Positions 1 to 11,232 of a stretch of 64,000 nucleotides of DNA are shown in pieces. Origin of the DNA: Edaphochlamys debaryana (lineage: Eukaryota > Chlorophyta > Chlorophyceae > Chlamydomonadales); assembly GCA_016858145.1 (NCBI GenBank), contig JAEHOE010000099.1, positions 62,001 to 126,000 on the forward strand, written 5' to 3'. The first letter of the stretch is position 1. Each line of letters begins with the position of its first letter. A program made the translations under genes and the position numbers. A model generated the notes under the pieces. That model made no database searches, was not told the origin of the DNA, and was given only the letters and a program-made list of their open reading frames with translations.

Positions 1-2030
1 TGCGCCCGCCCCCCTCTCCGCGGTCCCGCCTCGCCAGCCGCCGCTCCCGCCTCTTCCTCCCCCTCCCCGGCCCCCGCCTCTCCCGCCGCCGTCCCCTGCT
101 CCTCCTCCCCTGCAGCCGCCTCCGCTGCCGCCGCCCCCGACACCCCCTTCTCTGCAGCCCCTACCCGTTCTGCAGCCCCTGCCCTCTTATCCTCCCCGGC
201 CGCAGCGCGCTTCCCCTGCTCCCGGCGCTTCCCCCGCTCCCGGCCTGTCCACCCCCGCCTCCGCCCCCCACCTCCTCCCCCGCCGTCACCACCTCAGCAC
301 CTCCTGCCGCGGCCCCCCACGCACGCTGGTGCCCCCCCTTACCTGCGAGAAACAAAACCTGGCAGTGGGTTCGGGCTTGCGCGATGGGGTACGGCCTCGG
401 GGGCGGGCGAGCCAGGTTGGGGCGTGTGAGGGGGGCTGGAGGAGCAGAGCGTGGTAGCGTGGGGCAGGGCGGTGCTATTGGTCTGCGCATTACATGCGTG
501 TCGCGTGCCCTGCCCACCCCCACCCGCGCCCGCCCCCGCCCCTCGCGCCCCGGACTTGCCTCCCCCCTCTGCATCCCTGCGGTTGCCTCCGCCTTGCCTC
601 CTGCCCAGCCGCTCCCTTCTCTACCCCCGTCACCCCGCGCCACCCCCGCCTCCGCTCCCGCCTCTGCACCTCCTGCAGCCCCCGCACCTCCTAGCGACGC
701 CGACGCTGCCCTTGCAGCCGTTGCGGCCACCACTGCCTCCCCACCGCCACCTGCACGCGCCTCTGCCCACCACCTTCCCCCCGCCTCCTTCTCCATCCGT
801 CCTTGACACCAGTCTTTGAGGCCTGGAGGAGCAGAGCGCGCGCGGTAGCGTGGGGCAGGGCGGTGGTACCGGTATGGGTGTTCGCATGGTGTGCATGTCA
901 CGTGCCCTGCCCACCTCCCACCCGCGCCTGCCCCCGCCCCTCTCGCCCCCGGACGTGCCTCCACCTCTGCACCCCCGCCGTTGCCTCCGTCTTGCCTCCT
1001 GCCCAGCCGCTCCCTTCTCTACCCCCGCCACCCCTGCTACCCCCGCCACCCCCGCCTCCACCCCCGCCTCTGCACCTCCTGCAGCCCCCGCATCTCCTAG
1101 CGACGCCGACGCTGCCCTTGCAGCCGTTGCCGCCAACACTGCCTCCCACCGCCACCTGCACGCATCTCTGCCCACCACCTCCCCCCGCCTCCTTCTCCGT
1201 CCTTGACACCAGTCTTAGAGGCCTGGAGGAGCAAAGCGCGCGCGGTAGCGTAGGGCAGGGCGGTGGTACCGGTATTGGTGTTCGCATGGTGTGCGTGTCA
1301 TGTGCCCTGCCCACTTCCCACCCGCCCCTCTAGCCCCGGACTTGCTCACACCCTCTGCACCCCCGCCGTTGCCTCCGTCTTGCCTCCTGCCCAGCCGCTC
1401 CCTCCTCTACCCCCGCCACCCCCGCCTCCGCCCCCCGCCTCCTCCCCCGCCGTCACCACCTCAGCACCTCCTGCCGCGGCTGCCCACGCACGCTGGTGCC
1501 CCCACCCCCCTTACCCGCGAGGAACATATCCTGGCAATGGGTTCGGGCTTGCGCGATGGGGTACGGGCTCGGGGGTGGGCGAGCCAGGTCGGGGCGCATG
1601 AGGGAGGCCAGAGGAGCGAGCAGAGCGTGGGGCGGGGCGGTGGTGTTGGGGTTCGCATCACGTGCGTGTCTCGTGCCCTGCCCACCTCGCATCCACGCCT
1701 GCCCCCGCGCCTCCCACCCCTGTACTTGCCTCCACCCTCTGCACCCTCGCCATTCTTTCCGTCTTGTCTCTTGCCCGGCCGCTCCCTCCTGCTCCCCCGC
1801 TCCCCCCTCCCCGACCCCCACCTCCTCCCCCTCCGTCCCCTCCTCCGCCCTCCTGCAACCCCCACATCCCCTTGCCACGCCGTCACGCACCGCCCTTTCA
1901 GCCCTCGCCCGCGGGTCTGGCGATGGGTTCGGGCTTGCGCACCGGGGTACGGGGTCGGGGCAGGGCGGGTCAATCGGGGCGTCGTTGGTTCTTCTTCGCG
2001 CCACTTTCATCAACACTTTCATCGTGTTTT
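1..2030. repeat. Degenerate tandem repeat, about 400-bp unit, C-rich
   Basis: The stretch is made of diverged copies of a C-rich unit. The marker cgtgccctgcccac recurs near 498, 899, 1297 and 1670, which gives spacings of about 400, 398 and 373 bp. A second marker, gggttcgggcttgcgc, recurs near 367, 1538 and 1925. Several frames on both strands stay open only because the sequence is C-rich on one strand. No frame shows a protein-like composition, so I call no gene here. Confidence 0.7.
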
Positions 2031-5000
2031 ATACATGCATAGTTTGCTATAGTGTCCATCAGGTCGCCCGAAGCCGGCCGCCCAGGATGCGGTTAGCTTG
2101 CGTGACCTTTGCTTCCTGCCCCGCTTTCGTAGTCGCGGCCAACTGAAGTTAGCTCACATCTTAGCTGAAACTACTGCTGCTTACGGCTGCGGCTCGTGCC
2201 GACGAGTTGCCATCTTGACCGAATCTATGCAGCATCGTGCAGCATCGTGGAGGCGCATACGATGCTGGCTGCGCAGCAGCGACGCGTGGCCCCGGGCACA
2301 ACCGGTGCGGGTGCGGTGCGTGCCTGCCGCCTCCTCCCCCTGGGGAGTCCCCCTCGCAGACGCCGGAACGCGGCTTTGGGAGGGGGGCGCGTGATGGGGC
2401 TTGATCTGTCGCATTTGGTGGTCTCTGCTTGAGGCTTGCCCTCCGCCCAAAAACCCTCCTCCTCCTCCTCCTCCTCCTCCCACGCCTCCTTTCCCTCGTC
2501 CTCCTCCCCCCGCAGCCGCCTGCACCTGGAGTACCTTCTGCGCTTCTGGCGGAGGGCGCGAGGGCTGGTGCTGCCCCAACTCCGACGATGTGGACGCAGG
2601 TGGGACGCTGTTGTGGGGGCTCTTCCGTGCCGGCTTCGCACCCAGCTGCTGCCGCTGCAGGCTGTCATAGGCAGGGGCCTTTGCGTTGGTCACGGTGGTC
2701 CTAAACTCGATGGTGCTTGTTGCCCACCCTCCCCCCATATCGTCCACCCCTCGGCTCCCCGCCTTTCCCCCCGCTCTTCCACCGAACCCTTCAGGATGTG
2801 TTTACTCCTGCTCCCGCTCCCACTCCCGCCCCCCGACCCGCCCTCCGAGGCCGCTTGCCGCCTCGTCGGCTCGCAGTGCGTGGTGTGGCGTGCCCGGAAC
2901 CGCGGCTCGCTCCTGACCCTGGGTGCGCTGGCCGGAGCACCGCCACACGCTGCTAAAGTTGGGGTGGAGGCAGGTGGGGAGGGCGCTGAGGTCAGCGGCG
3001 TGGTGCTGGTGGGGGGCTAGAGAGGGGGCTCCACGCCGGCGAGCAGAACCCGGCGTTGCGGGGTACCGACGGCAACACGGCATGGTCTGAGATAGAGGGC
3101 CACCGAGGGGGCGCATGGAGTGAGCTTGACCCTCCTCCTCCTCCCACGCCTCTCCTTTCCCTCGTCCTCCTCCCCCGAAGCCTGCGCCTTGAGTACCTGC
3201 TGCGCTACTGGCGGAGGGCGCGAGGGCCCTTGCAACCGTATTCTCGTCCTTTACACGGCCTTACCTTGAACTCCCATACCCCGTCCCACACTCCATCCGC
3301 AGGGGGGAACCAAGCACGCCAGTCAGCATTGTGGCCCGTGGTCGAGACCGGATGGCCGTGAGAGGGCACCGTACGTGAGGGCCTGCACTGGACCTTTCAT
3401 GTGAGTGCCTAGGTGGGCCAGCACGAGGCGGGGTCGTCACGGGTGACTCGTGGGCGCTCGTGTACATGGGGAAGGGCGGTCAGGCAGGGTTGCGGGCGCG
3501 GGACATGCGCGTCGACATGCGCATCGTCCTCCGCCTGCAGATTCTCCTCCGCCTTCCTCCTATCCTCCTTCCCCTCCCTCCCTTCTATCCCAGCCTGCAG
3601 GTGCGCCACCAGTAATGTGGGCCCCCTTCATCACATTGTGTCGGGGGCAGGCCTTCCCCTCCTCTCCCGCCCCCGCGCCCACGCCCACCGCCTGCCGCCA
3701 GGGTCTCTGCACCGCCAGCACTCCGCTCAATCCCCGCTACAGCTGCCCTCGCCCGTGTGCACTCCTCCGCGGTGCATGTCCCCAGGGTGCGTGTTGGGGA
3801 ACCGTGGGGTTGGGGGTTGAAGGCGGGGCGGCGAGGGCGCGTCCCTCACGAGCCAGTGTACGTTGGGCTGTGGGTCGAGGAACGTGTGCAAACCGCCCAC
3901 TTATGCTGTCATGTGGGAGCAACTGCCAGGTGTTCGTCCGTAACCAGCGCCCCTGCTTGACCCGTCCCTCATCTGCGCCTCCCTCCCACAGGCCAGGGTC
4001 GCCCTGGATGTCTAACGTTGCAGGCCCGGGGCCTCGGCCCCACCTGCTGCTCTGGCGCCGCGCTCTGTAGGTGAGGAGTCCGCGGGGCGTGGCAGCGCTG
4101 GGTCGGGGCAGACAGAGACGTTTGACAAGGCGGGGAGGCGGGGATGGGGAGACATGTGCAGGCAGGAGCCGAGGCCAGCGAGGGGCCGGGGGTGTGGGGC
4201 GTTGGCGCTACAGGGTGGGCGGGGCGTGTACGATGGTGTGTCGGCTGATGGCGTGTCCCGCGTAGTGCAGTAACGGTGTGTTCTGTGCTCTCACCCGCAC
4301 GCTGCGCCCCGTTTACCCGCGCAGGTTCACCGAGGCCCCTGCAAGCGCCCCCAATGCCACCACGCCCATGATCTACACCCGAGCGCCCGTGCGCCGCCGC
4401 CTCCCTGGACCCCCTGCTCCGCCTTCGCCCGCATCCCTCCCCCCGGGGTCGACCCCAGCCCATGGCGCTGCTCCCCCGCCGGTACCCCCCCGCCTCCTCC
4501 TCCGCTTCTCTGCCCTCGCCGCCACCTCCACCATCCACCCCCCTTCCCATACCACGCCTCCGCCCCCGCGCCCCGCCGTCACTACGTCCAGGTGCCCACG
4601 CCGGCCTCTTCCCTTCCAGCGCCTTCCCCTCCTCTCCCGCCCACGCGCCCACGCCCACCGCCTGCCGCCAGGCCTCTGCACCGCCAGCCTGTTCTTAACC
4701 CTCCAGGCTGCTGCTTGTTGTCCCCAACACCTGAGCTAACACATCCCGCACGCTTTCATGCCAGGCGTACTCTCTGTAACTCGCGTCGGTTCCAAAGCTG
4801 CAGCTGCGTCACACACCAAGACAAATACTCGTTCCTGCTTCCCGTCAGTTCACGGAGGTCCTGGTTGCCGCTGCTGCTGGTGCTGGCTGACGGGCAGTGG
4901 GCTGGCACTGGCCTATTGAACTGGCCTACTCGTAGCAGTCGTGTCTTCACTCACTGAATGCTTTCCACCGAAGACTGGCCGCCGGTGTGCTGCTAGGCCG

Positions 5001-5038
5001 GCCAGGCGTACCAGCGGACCGGCCCCCAGTCCTCTGGC
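2031..5038. other. Gene-poor stretch with two small internal duplications
   Basis: No gene can be supported. A segment near 2455-2575 (a cctcct run, then a frame reading EYLLRFWRRARG on the plus strand) is repeated in diverged form near 3128-3230 (EYLLRYWRRARG). It may be a duplicated exon remnant, but no gene model forms around it. A second direct repeat of about 74 bp, at 3652-3725 and 4620-4692, shares cttcccctcctctcccgccc. The rest is C-rich, low-information sequence. Confidence 0.5.
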
Positions 5039-6220
5039 AGCTAGGTCTCCCGGTCAGGCGTCCGCACAATGCAGGTATGAGGTATACCCTCAATAGCGGG
5101 ATACCCACAGCACGCAATCGGACACCCGCAAGCAGCACCGACCCGCGCGACCCGCGATCGCAGCGCCTGTGATGTGCGCGCAGGTGATGGCGAACGAGAG
5201 GTGCCCTGTGCGCGGGCGGTATCCTCGACAGAGTTTGCTCTCCGAAGTGCGTCATGGCAGTGCAGCTGCCGTTCTGCCATTAAACAGATGCCAGTTTTTG
5301 CAAGCTAGCGTCAAAGGCCATGATGAAGTGCGCAGTGCGGCCAGAGCAGCAGTAACACCGGTAGGGAGTAAGGCGGTGTGCTACTGAGTGAGCAAAAAGC
5401 GAGCAAAGCCGAGTGGCTGCGTTGATCTAGAAGTCTACAGTAAATGTAGGTTGATGTTGGCAGGTAGGAGGGGGCGAGTGCGGTTCGCAGGTACTGTGCG
5501 CAACAAACGCAGCCGTCGCGATGCAAGCGTTGACTCCCCGTCCACGCGGTCAACCCCCGCCCACCCAGCCCGGCGGGAATGGTGTTGAGAAACACCGTTG
5601 AGTTGCTTCAAGATACGTCGCGCGGTCGCCGGACCGAAGCGCGCCCAGGGCCGCGCATGCCAGATGCAATGCTTGCACGGCTGCGACTTTCGTGCAGAGG
5701 CAGCACGCAGGACCGGGTAATGCACGCGCGTAGCAACTCAATCGCGGCAGTCTCGACAGGTCCTGGCATCGTGCGTGCGGGAACCGTCGCGACAAACGGA
5801 ACACCAGTAGCGCATAGTGGCCGGCTTTGTACGCAACGACCAATGTCGTGGCTGTACAGCAGAGCTCGCGTCCATCCTGCTATTGCGGGGATAGCTGCGG
5901 GGATAGCTGCGCGTTGGTGTGGGTGCCCGGCATGGCGGGATGGGCGGTGCGGGCCCGGGCTGTTGGCCTGCGCTTGCGCGGACTGAGGTTCTACATCTAT
6001 TGCGGGTATGGGCTGTGCGCGGGCACGGGGGCGGTTGGCGGGCTGCCGCAGGCGCGGTCTGCCCCCAATACGGGTATCGCCGCAGGCGCTGCGATCGCGG
6101 GTCGCGGGTCGCGCGGGTCGGTGCTGCTTGCGGGTGTCCGATTGCGTACTGTGGGTATCCCGCTATTGAGGGTATACCTCATACCTGCATTGTGCGGACG
6201 CCTGACCGGGAGACCTAGCT
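5039..6220. mobile_element. Inverted-repeat element, MITE-like, 1.18 kb
   Basis: The ends are long inverted repeats. Positions 5039-5169 match the reverse complement of 6083-6220, starting agctaggtctcccggtcagg on both outer edges. The right arm carries a 7-bp internal duplication (gtcgcgg) and there are isolated mismatches. The interior of about 910 bp holds no recognisable protein, so this is probably a non-autonomous DNA transposon. A TA target duplication is possible, because the outer bases read agcTA and TAgct, but the palindromic edge (agcta/tagct) prevents a firm boundary. A foldback structure of another origin cannot be excluded. Confidence 0.75.
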
Positions 6221-6424
6221 GGTGTACGCATGGCGATCGCGTTGCAAAGCGTAGCTTGGCGTGCAGCGCGACGCACACAAACGTGCTCCAAGCCGGTCGC
6301 GTGTCGCGTTAAGGGTACGCGACCCGACGCTTCGCGTTGAGCCCCAACGCAAGGCAGCGCGCCCTACGCGTCCCAACGCGGCCGCAACGCGGTCCCCCGT
6401 CGCCATAGTGCTCCCCGCCCGCAG

Positions 6425-7598
6425 GTGTTTGAGGACCTGGCCGAGTTCGGGTCCGGGATGCCGGGCGGCGGCGCGCGGTCCAGCCCCGGGGAGGAGCCCA
6501 AGAGCTGGGAGGCCTGGCACACCGAGTTCCTGGCCCCCTTGCGGGACGACCGGGGCAGCCAGGTGTTTGGCTACCGCGTGGGCAGCATCGTGTGCCTGCT
6601 GCTGCCGCACTGCGTGATGTGCGTGCTGGGCTGTGCGGTGGCCGCCACGGCCGCCACGTTCGACACGTCCCTCGTGCCCGACCCCGCCTGGGTGGTTGGC
6701 GGCAGCCTGGCCACGTGGGTAGCGCTGCTTGCGTGGGCGCGGGCCAAGCGTATGTATACGGGCTCGGGACTGAACACGGACTGGCGCTGGTTCAAGGCTG
6801 TCGTCCAGGTGCGTGCGCGGGCGGGCGGGCGGCATGGCTGGCACCGGGGTTGCGACGCGGGCCGGGCTCTCACCACAAGCTTTGCAGACGGGTCTACAGC
6901 CCAGACGCGTATTGATCCAGCTCCCGACCTGAGCTCGTGCCCCAATGTCGCATTGGCCCCACCTTTCGTCCCTCCCCCACCCACACCCACGCCAGGTCGC
7001 CAGCGTCTGCGCCGTCGTCTACGTGCTCGTGGCCACCCTCATCCTGCCCCAGCGCGGCATCCGCTTCGCGGGCGTGCTCATCACGCTGTGGGCCAACTAC
7101 CAGGCCGCGGCCTTCGCGGCGCAGGCAGCCACCCTGCTCTTCCCCAAGAACCCTCTGATCAGGCAAGCAAGGGCGGAGCGGGCCTGCTGGGCCTTTTGAT
7201 GCGGCGTGCTGCGTGCGGCGTGCTGGGCTCGACGCGACATGGCCCTCGTGCTCGCAGGCAGGCCGACCTCCTGTAGGCTGTTGCGCAAGGCGGCACCCAC
7301 CACCCGTCCGCGCACCACACGCCTCACCTGAAGCCCACAGTTTCCCGCCCCGCCCCCTCGATCCCCCGTTCGCCCCAGGTCCCTGGTGGACGGCGCGTAC
7401 CGCCAGGCGGACGTGCTCGTGGGCCTGGTGCTGGCGGTGGTGCTGGTGGTGCTGACGTTCATCGGCCAGATCGGGCTCATCATGCTGGACAAGGTGCAGG
7501 CCACGGTGCAGTTCAACGGCGTCTACGCCACCAGCGGGCCCCTGGTGGTTCCGCCGCTGGGCCGGGAGCTGCTGCAGGAGCCCGCAGAGGACGACTGA
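6425..7598 (+). CDS. Glucan/callose synthase (FKS1/GSL) C-terminal fragment, copy 1
   Basis: Three exons join in frame to 256 residues: 6425-6808, 6996-7162 and 7379-7598. The start of the first exon matches the conserved segment of plant and algal 1,3-beta-glucan synthases before the last membrane helices, with EPKSWEAWHTEFLAPLRDD resembling their EKSWEAWWEEE..LR motif. At least four hydrophobic helices follow (near residues 50-75, 82-100, 130-165 and 200-225), and the protein ends EPAEDD. The second intron begins with GC (ag|gcaagc) and its phase 2 fits the next exon. The full enzyme is near 2000 residues with its catalytic part upstream. None of that is found between 1 and 6424, so this is an orphan 3' fragment. 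The family is clear; activity is very unlikely. Confidence 0.7.
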
Positions 7599-7689
7599 CG
7601 GCGGGGCGGGGCTGTCGTTATGGTGGGGGGGGGGGAGAGGGGCGAGTGCGGGCCGAGGGGTGCGCCGTGTGCCCCGATTAGCAGCACAT

Positions 7690-8462
7690 GTGGGTGCGAT
7701 GGCTGTGGGTGCAGTCTGCATTTGCTGCCACGAGTGGGCATGTGACTACCGGCGGGATGCTGACTTGCTGAGCCCTGTACTTGTGTGATCTGGGCCTACG
7801 TGCATGGGGGCTGGTGTGGACTAGAGCGGCAGAGCGGGCGCTGGCTCACATGTGGGGGCTAGGCATGCATGGGGGCATTTCGAGTGTGAGTTTTGAGGGG
7901 CATACGCACGGAGGGTCTCCCGGCCGAGCAGCAGTGGGCTGCGGTACATCGTTTGCCCCAGATTGGACAAGATGGGTGTCAGCTTATTCCGCGAAGCTGG
8001 GAAATGAACGTGTGGCTAATGCACGTGAGGAACGGCCCTTGTCACTCCTCGGGCATCGTGGAGCATGCAAGTTGCGTGAGTGGGTCAAGAGACAGGCGTG
8101 CACTGCAACCAGAGCTGTGTGGTGCTGTGAAGTGATGGTGCGTTGGAGGTCAGGCCAGGTGGACGGGGCAGTCCCTGTTGGGTTACACCCGATATGGGAC
8201 CCGTGGGCACAGCGACCAAGTCATGTCCTAGGCCCTGAGTCATGTCAAATCGCACACCCAGCTGCCTTGCGGCCCTTCATTGACTGGAGGCCCTCCCTCT
8301 CAGAACGCCAGCACAACGTTGAACGCCCATGGCCAATCCACAGACCTGCCACGGCAGCTCTGGCTCTTGTATACATGCAGTAGACTGCAGCAATCCTGCG
8401 GGCCCAGCACCAATCGGCAACTCACCGCGCGCTGACACAGGTGGCCACCGTACGCAACATGA
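7690..8462. other. Intergenic stretch, no gene seen
   Basis: I see no supported gene. The open frames here are short and lack protein-like composition or splice context. The first bases, just after the glucan-synthase fragment, still match the sequence downstream of the second copy near 14460-14545. Confidence 0.4.
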
Positions 8463-8466
8463 AAGG

Positions 8467-8996
8467 AGGCGGAAGAAGCTGGAAACAAAACCAAAACCAA
8501 TGTCTTCGAGGCGTTCACGCTCGCCGACAATGACGTCGACAAAATCTTCAAGGACATCAACCGCGTGGAGCGGATTACCGAGCTGATCGTGGAGAACACC
8601 CCCATGGAGGACCCAGGCCGGCTGCTGCTGCGGGGGGTTTCGGACCAGATGGCCGACCGGCTGAAGTCGGGCGACATGTCAGGCCTGGGCCCTTCAGGCG
8701 CCAGCCAGCTTAGCGCGTCAGTCCAGCGGTGCTGGAAGGGTGAGGGGGGCTGGAACGTCGTGCTGGGGGTGACGACCGCACAGCGGGCGGAGTTCCGCCT
8801 GCGGGCTAAGGAGGTGCGGGAGGCGAGCGGGGTGGTGGTGGCGCCCTACCTCACGGCCCTAGGGAGGGCGCTGCGGAAGAAGCGGCAGCCAGTCTTCGCT
8901 AGGCTCCGCACAAAGGGCCTCAAGCCTCGCTGGATCAAAGGGGCGGATATCCTGTACTTAGAGGGGGAGGGGTGGATGCGGCAAGGTTATCTGTGA
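8467..8996 (+). CDS. Hypothetical protein, terminal exon or single-exon gene
   Basis: The frame is open from about 8467 to the stop at 8996. The first ATG in frame is at 8565, but protein-like sequence already precedes it (EAFTLADNDVDKIFKDIN), so the true start or an upstream exon is probably before 8565. A possible acceptor (aaag|gagg) lies just upstream. The product has an acidic helical front, a Gly/Ser turn region (SGLGPSGASQ), a basic stretch (ALRKKR) and the end GEGWMRQGYL. It has a mixed, non-repetitive composition unlike the shadow frames around it. I do not recognise the family and propose no function. Confidence 0.5.
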
Positions 8997-11000
8997 GCCC
9001 GGGGGCATGGTGTGTGGCTGTCCAGCCCTTGCAGGTCGGTGGCCCACGGACGGGCGGGGACACTCCCCTTGGCGGCTCCCTAGCTGAGGCTTCGTTGGTG
9101 ATAGCCGTGGCTCACCGCCCTTGTGGGCTGCTGTTAGGGGGCACCCAGGCTTGCAGGCGGCAAGCCCGTGTGGTCGACCAGCCGGTCGGAGCGTTCTGCG
9201 CTTAGACCCCCTCGAAGGGGTCCCTCATTGTAACCACCGATGACTGGAGGGCGAGGGTGGGCCAGGCCCTGGGTTCCGCCAGGGTGGGCGGCGTTTGGAG
9301 CTGGTACTTCGGGGAATCGGGGCGGGTGGGTCAGGAAAAAGCGGGTCCCATTGACGCCCCAACGCACTGCACTATAACCGTTAGCAATACCACAGGCTGA
9401 CTCGACGCCGCGCTTCACTTTAATCACAGGTGGGCCAACGCGCTCTAGCGGGACTGGCGGCCGCCTGCACGCACAACACCGGGGGCCTCGACAACAGGAG
9501 CTAGGAAAGTACCGTTTGCGCGCGAGGCTGCCCCTAGGTTAGCTCCTGCCTCGGCGATGCACATTGCTGGCCGCCATTTCTCTCGTGTTGCGAGAGCGGC
9601 TACATGGACGCGTTCAGCTGCATCCCCCTTCGTCGTCCGGACTAAGCTGCACGGCCCCTGCGAGCACAGAAACCCCCACGAGAGGCGCTGCCCTGCCTAC
9701 CCATTTGCTAAGTTGGATGTGCAGAAACAGGGAGGCGAAGACAGGGCGGGGTGATGTGTATAGGGCCTCGGGACACCAGAAACAGGCGGCCCGTTACACG
9801 CCCTACTCCACTCCGCTCAGTTACCGCAGTCACCCCCTTCAGGCCAGCCACACGATCTGCCCCTTGCATTAAGCGTCACTGCAGCTTGCACGCACCCCAC
9901 AAACGGCTCCAAACAAGACTCCAAGGCTCTCTAACCACAGCCCCAACCACCGCCCCGCTGTAAATCTTGCAAGAGGCTGACAACCTGGTCCAAGATGAAT
10001 CCCAACGTAGGTGATCCAGTCCCCCAACCTGAACCTGCCTGAACCCCCAGCCAACGCCTCCATCGCAGCCCCGGCAGCCCAGCTTGCTTACTATCAACGT
10101 GCATCGCCAAGTGCAGCACAGATCTATACAGCACCATCTACAAAGCACCAGGTCCTCTGCCATGGGTCGAGGTGGGGCTCCGCCCCCTACACACACACCA
10201 GCGGAACACACGGAGCACTACGAAAGTACAGGCCGTAAGGGCCAACGAGAGAAACACCTGCCCCACACGGCATCTCCTCAGAACCACAGCGCACCAACTT
10301 CCCGCGCCTCCAGTGCTGGCTCCTACCCAAGCCTCTTGCTGCCGCCGCACGAAGTCATGAAGCCCCCGTAAAGGTACAATAGGACCACCAAGGAGTTGGG
10401 ACGCGAGACCAGCTGCACGACCGACAGGCTGGACCGCAGACGGTACGGCCCCCGCCTGGGGAGCTCCGCTACGTACTCCGCTCCGCACAAGGCCGAACGG
10501 GGCCTCAGGGCGGGGGGCGAAGGACCGTAGCCAGGGGAGCCCCGGCGGCGGCGCAGTCGTCGAGGGCGAAGGAGGCCGCGTCTGACGACGGCGATGGCCG
10601 CTGGGGGGACGGGCGGCAAGGGCCCGCCGCCAGGAGGGGCCACCAAGCCCACGAGGAGAGGCAGGGAGGCGGAGGGGGCGCAGCGGCACCCTTGGGGCCC
10701 GGAAACCCCATGTGGACGCTCCGGTCCGTGGTTTGGGCGGGGGCCCAGGCAGGCTGGCCCCCGCCAAAGGCCACGACACGGAGGGGCCAAGGTGCGGTCG
10801 CGAGGCTGGCATGCGGAGTTCGGCGGCAGAGAGAGGGCCCGTGCGAGGCGCGGCGTCGGCCAGTGGGGTGGCGGCGGCTGCTTTGTAGGCCAGGGGGCGG
10901 CAGGCGGCGGAGGCGCGTCAGAACCCGGGCAGTGCGCCATCGGTGTTGTGCTTCAGCTGTCACCCATACTCCGGGCTGCCGCTTCTGCCGCCTCGCCGCT
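8997..11000. other. Long intergenic stretch, no gene seen
   Basis: No gene is supported. Long minus frames in 10138-10940 are Pro/Arg-rich shadows of GC-rich sequence. A run at 9204-9224 (gaccccctcgaaggggtccc) can fold as a short hairpin, but I give it no function. Confidence 0.4.
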
Positions 11001-11232
11001 TTAGTCCGCGACCGGGCCTTGGGGCGGGGCCGCAACTGGCGCCTCCGCCGGGGGGGCGGGCACGAAGTCGACGTCATCGGGGAGTGGCGGCCGGGTGTAC
11101 GCGGGTCCGTACCGGCTGAACATCCTCGCTGAGGCGGCGTGCTCATCCTCCCACGTTCCAAGCTTGGGGAGGAGGATGTAGGGACCGAGGGGCTGAGCAG
11201 CACCAGGTGCGTGGGCCATCGAAGCGTCGTCG
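11001..11232 (-). CDS. Possible terminal exon of an unidentified protein
   Basis: Reading on the minus strand gives about 75 residues with natural composition: a segment MAHAPGAAQPLGPYILLPKL, then GTWEDEHAASARMFSRYGP, a Pro/Ala tail and a stop at 11001. The frame could begin at the Met near 11219 or continue from an upstream exon through a splice near 11235. No upstream exon was found with confidence and the family is not recognised. The call rests only on composition and could be a chance frame. Confidence 0.25.

Noticed and set aside
384..2052. Many overlapping open frames on both strands in the first 2 kb
   Set aside because: They follow a degenerate tandem repeat and consist of Pro/Ala/Arg or Gly runs in every frame. 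No motif or splice pattern supports them.
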